A DNA stretch of 11,290 nucleotides. Source: Clostridiales bacterium. Its GTDB lineage: Bacteria; Bacillota; Clostridia; Oscillospirales; Oscillospiraceae. The stretch is taken from assembly GCA_021203685.1 (NCBI GenBank), contig JAJQAS010000214.1, forward strand, positions 1 to 11,290. The letters are read 5' to 3'. Below the pieces are notes generated by a model. It had not been told where the DNA came from. It saw nothing but the letters and a program-made list of their open reading frames with translations, and made no database searches. Numbering within the stretch: the stretch's first letter is position 1; every line of letters begins with the position of its first letter. Of the stretch, positions 6,708 through 11,290 are shown piece after piece. The position numbers and the translations under genes were made by a program.

Positions 6708-9145
6708 TCAAAACGCAATGTTCAGCTCCGCCGTCAAACCGTTCTCCGCGGTCACCTTCACATGGACGCTCCCGGTTTCGGCGATCTTGCGCAAAATCAG
6801 GGCGGTCTCTCCGTTCCAGGTGTCGGCCACGCCGTCGAGGTAGTTGTAATCCGGCTTGGGGTTGCCGCTGCCGAAGCCCGCCAGCGCGGCGTCACCCGAC
6901 ACTTCGGCGGTCAACTTGCAGTCCGCGCCAGTGACGAGAGCGCCGCTGCTGTCCACCAGGCTTCCCCGGAGGAAAATCAGCTCACCTTCTGTCTCCTCCT
7001 GAGAGAAGGCCAGCTTTGCCGGTTCTCCGGCGGTGGTCAGCTCGGTCCGGGCGACTTCCTGCCCGTTCTCGTAGAGGACGGCGGTGACAGTTCCGGCCTC
7101 GTAGACCGTCTCGAACAGGGTGCGATACCCCGCCGCAGCCCCGCTGGGCTGTTTGCCGAGAGACTTGCCGTTCACCAGCAGCTCCACCTCGTCGCCGGGG
7201 GCATAGACCTCCACCACGACGGGTTTGCCCTCACAGCCCTTCCACGTCCAGGAGGAAAGGCTGTCGCTGATGACCCAGGAGGTCTTGATGAGGTTCTCCC
7301 CGTAGTGGTTGGGATCCTGGACGGTGATGTAAGGCTCGTTCCGCAGGCCGAACACGCACTCCCGGAAGTAGGACGCCGGACGGCGGAAGCCGGTGATGTC
7401 CAGGTCACCGCAGTAGGCCAGCTGGCAGGGGAACTGCGCGCCGAAGCCGCCTTCTCCCCAGTGGTAGGCGGGGATACCCACGCCGGCCTCGCCGATGTAG
7501 TCCCAGCCCGTCCAGGTGAAGTCGCCGATGACGTGGGGACACTTTTTGATGACTTCCCAGTTCCGGGCAATTTCCGGCGGGTAGGTCTCGCTGCCCACGA
7601 TGACCCGGTCGGGGTAGGTGACGCCGTCCGACTCGTACCGGGCGGTCATATAGTTGTAGCCAATCACGTCCAGCGCCGCGTCCGCCATCTCCAGCCGCTC
7701 CGAAATGGCCCGGTGGCAAACGATGTCGTCCATGTGGCTGTCCATCACGGTCATGAACTCGTTGACATTGCCGCCTGCATCGCTCCCCTGGCTTTCCCCG
7801 GAGCCTTGCATCACGTCCGCCATGATCTCGTCCATCCGGTCACCGGCGGCGAACACGCCGTTGATTCCTGCGGTGGTGTACCGGGTGGGGTCCAGCTCCT
7901 TCACCTTCTGGCACAGCTGGGCGCAGACCTGCGCCCCGTGGACGGTGCCGATTTCCGGAATTTCGTTGCCCACGGAGTACAGCACCACACAGGGGTGATT
8001 TCTGTCCTTGCGCACCATGGCGGTGAGATCCTGCTCCCACTGCTCCCGGAAGTTGAGGGCGTAGTCCAGGTCGGACTTGGCCCGGTCCCACATATCCACG
8101 AACTCGTCCATGACGTACAGGCCCACCTGGTCGCAGGCCCGGAGCATGGCTGGGGCCATGCCCTGGTGGGAGGAGCGGATGGCGTTGAAACCCGCCTCCT
8201 TCAGCAGTTTGGCCTGGCGGAGGTGGAACGCATCGAAGGTGGCGGCCCCCAGTAGGCCGGAGTCGTGGTGAACACAGGCCCCCGCAGCTTCACGGGTTTG
8301 CCGTTGACCCGGAGGCCCCGCCTGGCGTCCAGCGCCAGGGTGCGGATGCCAAAAGCGCCGGTCTCGCTGTCCAGCACAGTGTCCCCATCCCGGAGGGTGA
8401 TTTCATAGGTATAGAGAGTCGGGTTCTCATCCGACCAAAGCTGAGGCCGGGCCACGGCGATGCGTTGGGAGACCGTGCGCGCCTCCCCGCCCAGCAGGGT
8501 CAGCACGGACTGACATTTGGACACCTCCCCGCCGGAGGCGTCCCGGAGAACCGTCTCCATCGTCAGGGCCTGGGGGGCGTGCTGGCGGCTGGACAGCTCG
8601 GCGGAAACGCAGAGGGCGGCGTAATCCTCATCTGCGGTCTCGGTGACCACCTGCACCCCGTCGGGCACCAGATGCACCAGCCCGGATTCCATCAGATACA
8701 CGTCCCGGTAAATGCCGCTGCCGGAGTACCAGCGGCTGTTGGTCATGTTGCAGTTGCGCACCTGAACGCGGATCTCGTTCTCCGCCCCGTAGGTGACCAG
8801 GTCGTTCAGCGGCACGTAGAAGGTGGAGTAACCGAAGTTGTTCTTCCCGGCCAGCTGGCCGTTGATATAGACCATGGCGTTGCTGTACACGCCCTCGAAT
8901 TTCAGCAGCAGCAGCTTGTCCTTCTGCGCCTGGTCGACGGTCAGGGTTTTCACATAGGTGTACACGCCGCCGTCCCGGTAACCGGTGTTGCCTCCGTTGA
9001 GGCTTTCCGGGTAGGCCCGCTGCTCCAGCATGGCATCGTGGGGCAGGTTGATTTTTTTCGCTTTTTCAGAAATCCCCCACACCAGGGCGAAGGAGTTCCT
9101 GTCCTCCCAAAACAGCCAGTCGTTGTTCCATTTCTGTGCGTTCAT
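6708..9145 (-). pseudogene. GH2 beta-galactosidase-like enzyme (DUF4982 type), interrupted by one frameshift
   Basis: Reading through one missing base gives an 812-residue GH2 protein. It starts at ATG 9143-9145 (MNAQKWNNDWLFWED) behind AGGAGG at 9154-9159. Domains in order: N-terminal jelly roll (about 1-165, with the SRWYSGSGIYRDVYL motif), Ig-like domain (170-270), TIM barrel (about 275-570), DUF4982-like domain (about 600-690, VELLVNGKSLG) and a C-terminal Ig-like domain. The acid/base is in YSVGNEIPE (Glu codon 7962-7964) and the nucleophile is probably in VGSETYP (7587-7589). The first half continues in frame to about 8280, then shifts. The other frame there reads GACVHHDSGLLGAATFDAFH, the normal continuation, and stays open to the stop. 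The break is a G5 run (8279-8283 as C) where G6 is needed. It could be a sequencing error, a recent inactivation or a slippage site. No signal peptide, so the enzyme would be cytoplasmic. It heads the operon with the GH43 gene. Confidence 0.88.
8279..8283 (-). other. Frameshift site in the GH2 gene
   Basis: The minus strand reads CTGCGGGGGCCTGTG here. One extra G would give Leu-Arg-Gly-Ala-Cys-Val-His-His-Asp, the motif usual at this point in GH2 enzymes, and would join both open halves. No other disruption is visible in the gene, which argues for a recent event or a base-calling error. Confidence 0.85.
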
Positions 9146-9199
9146 AAGGGGTTCCTCCTGTTGAATTGAATTTCTTTCTTGGGACCGCTTCCCCGGGGC

Positions 9200-9233
9200 A
9201 AAAAAATGCACCCACGCCCCTTTGCGGGGGCAT
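9200..9233 (-). terminator. Terminator-like hairpin in the GH2 leader, possible attenuator
   Basis: On the minus strand, ATGC-CCC can pair with GGG-T-GCAT (one bulged base), directly followed by seven T (9206-9200). A competing fold pairs GCCCC with GGGGC around GCAAA. It lies about 55 bases upstream of the GH2 start, inside the expected 5' untranslated region. The two mutually exclusive stems are compatible with attenuation, but no leader peptide or known riboswitch was recognised. Confidence 0.4.
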
Positions 9234-9452
9234 AAGGGAAAGCAGAACGGTCCGACCTTGCCTTTTGATATCTACATAAAGTTTAACAAAATATTTTTCT
9301 GAAAGCAACGGCGTTTTTTTGGATTTATCCGACCTATTTTAGGGAAAAACGAGCCAAAGCTGTGAAACCACGCGATTTAGGCACGTACCCTCTCAATAGC
9401 CTACCGCCGTGAAGAAGGTCTGTGGTGTTTTGGATAGCTGGGCAAACGGAGC

Positions 9453-9514
9453 AAATTCTGTCAGTGCATCGGATAAAATTTGTCATTTCAGCGAACAACA
9501 AATGCTTTTATAAT
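9453..9514 (+). promoter_or_regulatory. rhaB promoter: TATAAT box with upstream 22-bp-spaced direct repeats
   Basis: A perfect TATAAT lies at 9509-9514, about 37 bases before the rhaB ATG. The -35 region (about 9485-9491, ATTTCAG) is poor, suggesting dependence on an activator. Immediately upstream are two similar words, AAATTCTGTCA (9453-9463) and AAATTTGTCA (9476-9485), whose ends are 22 bases, about two helix turns, apart. This arrangement is typical of AraC-family activators such as those that control rhamnose genes. No regulator gene is present in the window. Confidence 0.45.
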
Positions 9515-9550
9515 AACAACATCAAAAACAAATAAGCGAGGTGACACAAC

Positions 9551-11011
9551 ATGAACAAATACTACCTGGCCATCGACATCGGCGCCTCCTCCGGGCGGCA
9601 CATTCTGGGCAGCGTCCAGGACGGCAAAATCGTGTTGGAGGAGATTTACCGCTTCGACAACCGGCAGCTCCGCAAAAACGGCCACGACTGCTGGGACATG
9701 GACAACCTGTGGAACGGCATCGTGGGCGGGCTGAAAGCCTGCAAAGCCGCCGGGAAGCTCCCCGCCACCGTAGGCATCGAAACCTGGGCGGTGGACTACG
9801 TTCTGCTGGACGAAAACGACAAGGTTTTGGGGGACGCTGTGGCCTACCGGGACAGCCGCACCGAGGGCATGGACGCACTGGTGGAGGCGGAAATTTCCCC
9901 GGATGAGCTGTACGACAAGACCGGCATCCAGAAGCAGATTTTCAACACCATTTACCAGCTAGTAGCGCAGAAGCAGGAACACCCGGAGCAGTTGGAACAG
10001 GCGAAGAGTTTGCTCATGCTCCCGGATTACTTCCACTTCCTGCTCACCGGGGTCAAGAAGCAGGAGTACACCAACGCCACCAGCACAAATCTGGTGAACG
10101 CCCGTGAAAAAACCTGGGATTTGGGCCTCATCGCCCGGCTGGGGCTGCCCACGGAGCTGTTCGGAGAGCTGTCCATGCCAGGGACTGTGGTGGGCGACTT
10201 CACGCAGTCAATCCAGCAGGAAGTGGGCTTTAACGCCATGGTAGTCCTCCCCGCCACCCACGACACCGGCTCCGCTTTTCTGGCGGTCCCCGCGAAAGAT
10301 GACAACGCGGTCTACCTCTCCAGCGGCACCTGGTCGCTGCTGGGGGTGGAGAACCAGCAGCCCATCACCAGCGAGGCCAGCCGCGCTCAGAACTTCACCA
10401 ACGAGGGCGGGGCGTGGTATCGCTACCGCTACCTGAAAAACATCATGGGCCTGTGGATGATTCAATCCATTCGCCGGGAGCTGAACGGCGTGAACTATGT
10501 AGAGGGCAAGACCGAGCGAACGGCCAGCGGAAAACAGTGGTCGTTCCCCGACCTGATTGAAGCCGCGCAGGGCGCGCAAAACTTCCCCTCCGTGGTGGAC
10601 GTGGACGATGCCAGCTTTTTGGCCCCGGACAGCATGATTCAGGCCGTAAAAGACTATTGCGCCAAGACCAACCAGCCCGTCCCGGAGACAGTGGGGGAGG
10701 TCATGCAGTGCGTGTATGTCAGCCTGACCCGCCGCTATGCCGAAGCCATTGGCGATTTGCAGAAGCTCACCGGCAAAACCTACACCAGCATCAACGTGGT
10801 GGGCGGCGGCTGTCAGGACGGCTACCTGAACCAGATGACTGCCAACGCCACCGGCTTGCCTGTCTATGCCGGACCCATCGAGGGCACCGCCATTGGCAAC
10901 CTGCTGGTGCAGATGATTCGGGCGGGCGAGTTCGACAGTCTGCAGGCGGCGCGGGACGCAGTTCGAGTGAGTTTCGATATTCCGGAAGTACAACCAATTA
11001 CGTCAATTTGA
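9551..11011 (+). CDS. rhaB: Rhamnulokinase
   Basis: A 486-residue FGGY-family sugar kinase, the usual length for RhaB. It phosphorylates L-rhamnulose to L-rhamnulose-1-phosphate with ATP, the second step of L-rhamnose breakdown in the cytoplasm. FGGY_N spans about 3-245: the nucleotide phosphate loop is DIGASSGRHILG, and GIETWAVDYVLLD followed by AYRDSRTEGM is characteristic of rhamnulokinases. THDTGSAF carries the catalytic base Asp238, matching Asp237 described for the E. coli enzyme. FGGY_C follows, with LSSGTWSLLG, QNFTNEGG and the adenosine-binding NVVGGGCQDGYLNQMTANATG. The ATG is supported by GAGGTGA at 9538-9544. It is divergent from the GH2 gene and followed by an isomerase-like gene after about 190 bases with its own -10 box. 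No terminator is seen in between, so partial co-transcription is possible. Distinction from fuculokinase or xylulokinase rests on the RhaB-specific motifs and is fairly sure. Confidence 0.93.
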   Translation: MNKYYLAIDIGASSGRHILGSVQDGKIVLEEIYRFDNRQLRKNGHDCWDMDNLWNGIVGGLKACKAAGKLPATVGIETWAVDYVLLDENDKVLGDAVAYRDSRTEGMDALVEAEISPDELYDKTGIQKQIFNTIYQLVAQKQEHPEQLEQAKSLLMLPDYFHFLLTGVKKQEYTNATSTNLVNAREKTWDLGLIARLGLPTELFGELSMPGTVVGDFTQSIQQEVGFNAMVVLPATHDTGSAFLAVPAKDDNAVYLSSGTWSLLGVENQQPITSEASRAQNFTNEGGAWYRYRYLKNIMGLWMIQSIRRELNGVNYVEGKTERTASGKQWSFPDLIEAAQGAQNFPSVVDVDDASFLAPDSMIQAVKDYCAKTNQPVPETVGEVMQCVYVSLTRRYAEAIGDLQKLTGKTYTSINVVGGGCQDGYLNQMTANATGLPVYAGPIEGTAIGNLLVQMIRAGEFDSLQAARDAVRVSFDIPEVQPITSI

Positions 11012-11053
11012 TAGTTTCTTTGAATTAGCCTTATCAATGGTTTCAGCCGGGAA

Positions 11054-11110
11054 ACCCCTCCACCATGCTACGCATGGTCCCCCTCCCCTTTCAGGGGCGG
11101 CAAGAGGGGT
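11054..11110. repeat. Structured intergenic repeat with three stems
   Basis: ACCCCTC (11054-11060) pairs with GAGGGGT (11104-11110). Within it, ACCATGC-tac-GCATGGT (11062-11078) and CCCC-tttca-GGGG (11085-11097) form two further hairpins, giving a three-way junction about 57 bases long. There is no T tract, so it is not a simple terminator. The layout, two internal hairpins with a CCCTCC start, resembles interspersed repeats I recall from gut Clostridia; that memory is unchecked. Confidence 0.5.
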
Positions 11111-11150
11111 GGTCGGTTGCAGAATGTACTGCTCTGCGGAATACCTGTAC

Positions 11151-11156
11151 TATACT
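11151..11156 (+). promoter_or_regulatory. Candidate -10 box (TATACT) of the isomerase gene
   Basis: TATACT is a good -10 match 46 bases before the ATG at 11203. No convincing -35 hexamer is found 16-18 bases upstream, so an activator may be needed. The region just before it contains the short inverted words GCAGA and TCTGC (around 11119-11137). Confidence 0.35.
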
Positions 11157-11202
11157 AGACAAAAGTAGCCAGATTCATCAATATAAGCATGGAGGTAATC
11201 CT

Positions 11203-11290
11203 ATGTTAGTCAACACGAAAGTAAAGGTAGGCGTTTTTTCCATCGCGCTGGGGGCCTACCTGCCCCAGTTCCCCTCTCTGGTGCCGGAGT
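11203..11290 (+). CDS. L-fucose/L-arabinose isomerase-like protein, N-terminus (3' truncated by window)
   Basis: Only 29 codons are visible: MLVNTKVKVGVFSIALGAYLPQFPSLVPE in short form. GGAGGTAA at 11191-11198 is a strong ribosome binding site five bases before the ATG. The pattern K-V-G-V-F-S-I-(x)-L-x-x-Y-x-P-Q-F resembles the first beta strand and loop of the L-fucose/L-arabinose isomerase-like family and not the start of classical L-rhamnose isomerase (RhaA). Placed right after rhaB, it may supply the ketose made from L-rhamnose or a related sugar. The call rests on a short stretch and gene context, so it is provisional. Confidence 0.5.
   Translation, partial: MLVNTKVKVGVFSIALGAYLPQFPSLVPE

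Larger units (their letters stand above)
9146..9550. promoter_or_regulatory. Divergent promoter region between the GH2 gene and rhaB
   Basis: About 400 AT-rich bases with no supported gene separate the two divergent units. On the GH2 side are the ribosome binding site (9154-9159), a terminator-like leader hairpin (9200-9233) and a weak promoter candidate on the minus strand: TTGCTT at 9303-9308, a 17-base spacer and TAAACT at 9280-9285. On the rhaB side are direct repeats and a TATAAT box. The centre (about 9320-9440) has only short inverted words, such as TAGGC/GCCTA, and no convincing site for a catabolite-repression protein. Confidence 0.55.

Noticed and set aside
6762..8255. 497-codon plus-strand open frame opposite the GH2 gene
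   Set aside because: The minus strand carries the GH2 catalytic motifs; the plus-strand translation is repetitive and matches no family.
9066..9308. Possible 80-codon leader protein ahead of GH2 on the minus strand
   Set aside because: It has no ATG start with a ribosome binding site, overlaps the GH2 start in another frame and shows no motif.
9364..9431. AAACCAC...GTGGTGTTT stem in the divergent region as a regulatory RNA
   Set aside because: It needs a bulge, has a long unpaired interior, and matches no riboswitch that I recognise.

Overview
The window looks like a carbohydrate-utilisation segment from a high-GC member of the Clostridia. GC-rich wobble positions, strong AGGAGG-type ribosome binding sites, tightly packed glycosidase genes and AT-rich intergenic patches with hairpin repeats fit a gut Oscillospiraceae/Ruminococcaceae-like bacterium. 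This assignment is an inference from style; no phylogenetic marker is present.

Left block (1-5354, plus strand): the 3' end of a metallo-beta-lactamase-fold hydrolase runs one base short of the start of a GH65 enzyme. A second, divergent GH65 enzyme follows after 11 bases. Just downstream, at the place where such clusters usually carry beta-phosphoglucomutase (pgmB), only a ghost remains. It has a ribosome binding site, a start codon apparently broken by one extra base, and about 12 codons of the HAD motif I, followed by unrelated sequence.

Middle intergenic stretch (5252-5762): it holds the pgmB ghost, an inverted-repeat pair about 105 bp long, a GC-rich hairpin, a strong bidirectional terminator and a 160-bp palindromic MITE-like element. 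The element sits exactly against the stop codon of the convergent gene.

Minus-strand block (5763-9145): a GH2 beta-galactosidase-like enzyme with a C-terminal DUF4982-like region, followed 57 bases later by a small cytoplasmic GH43-like enzyme. The GH2 gene is interrupted by a single -1 frameshift in a short G run. Its leader carries a terminator-like hairpin that could act as an attenuator.

Right block (9146-11290): a divergent promoter region of about 400 bp, then rhamnulokinase (rhaB), then a structured intergenic repeat, then the first 29 codons of a sugar isomerase that looks L-fucose/L-arabinose-isomerase-like rather than a classical RhaA.

Taken together, the genes suggest intracellular breakdown of rhamnose-containing glucosides or oligosaccharides. 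GH2 and GH43 would trim them, one or both GH65 enzymes would cleave alpha-glucosides (3-O-alpha-glucosyl-L-rhamnose is an attractive candidate), and RhaB plus the isomerase would feed L-rhamnose into central metabolism. The substrate assignment is inferred from gene neighbours and is not shown by the sequence.
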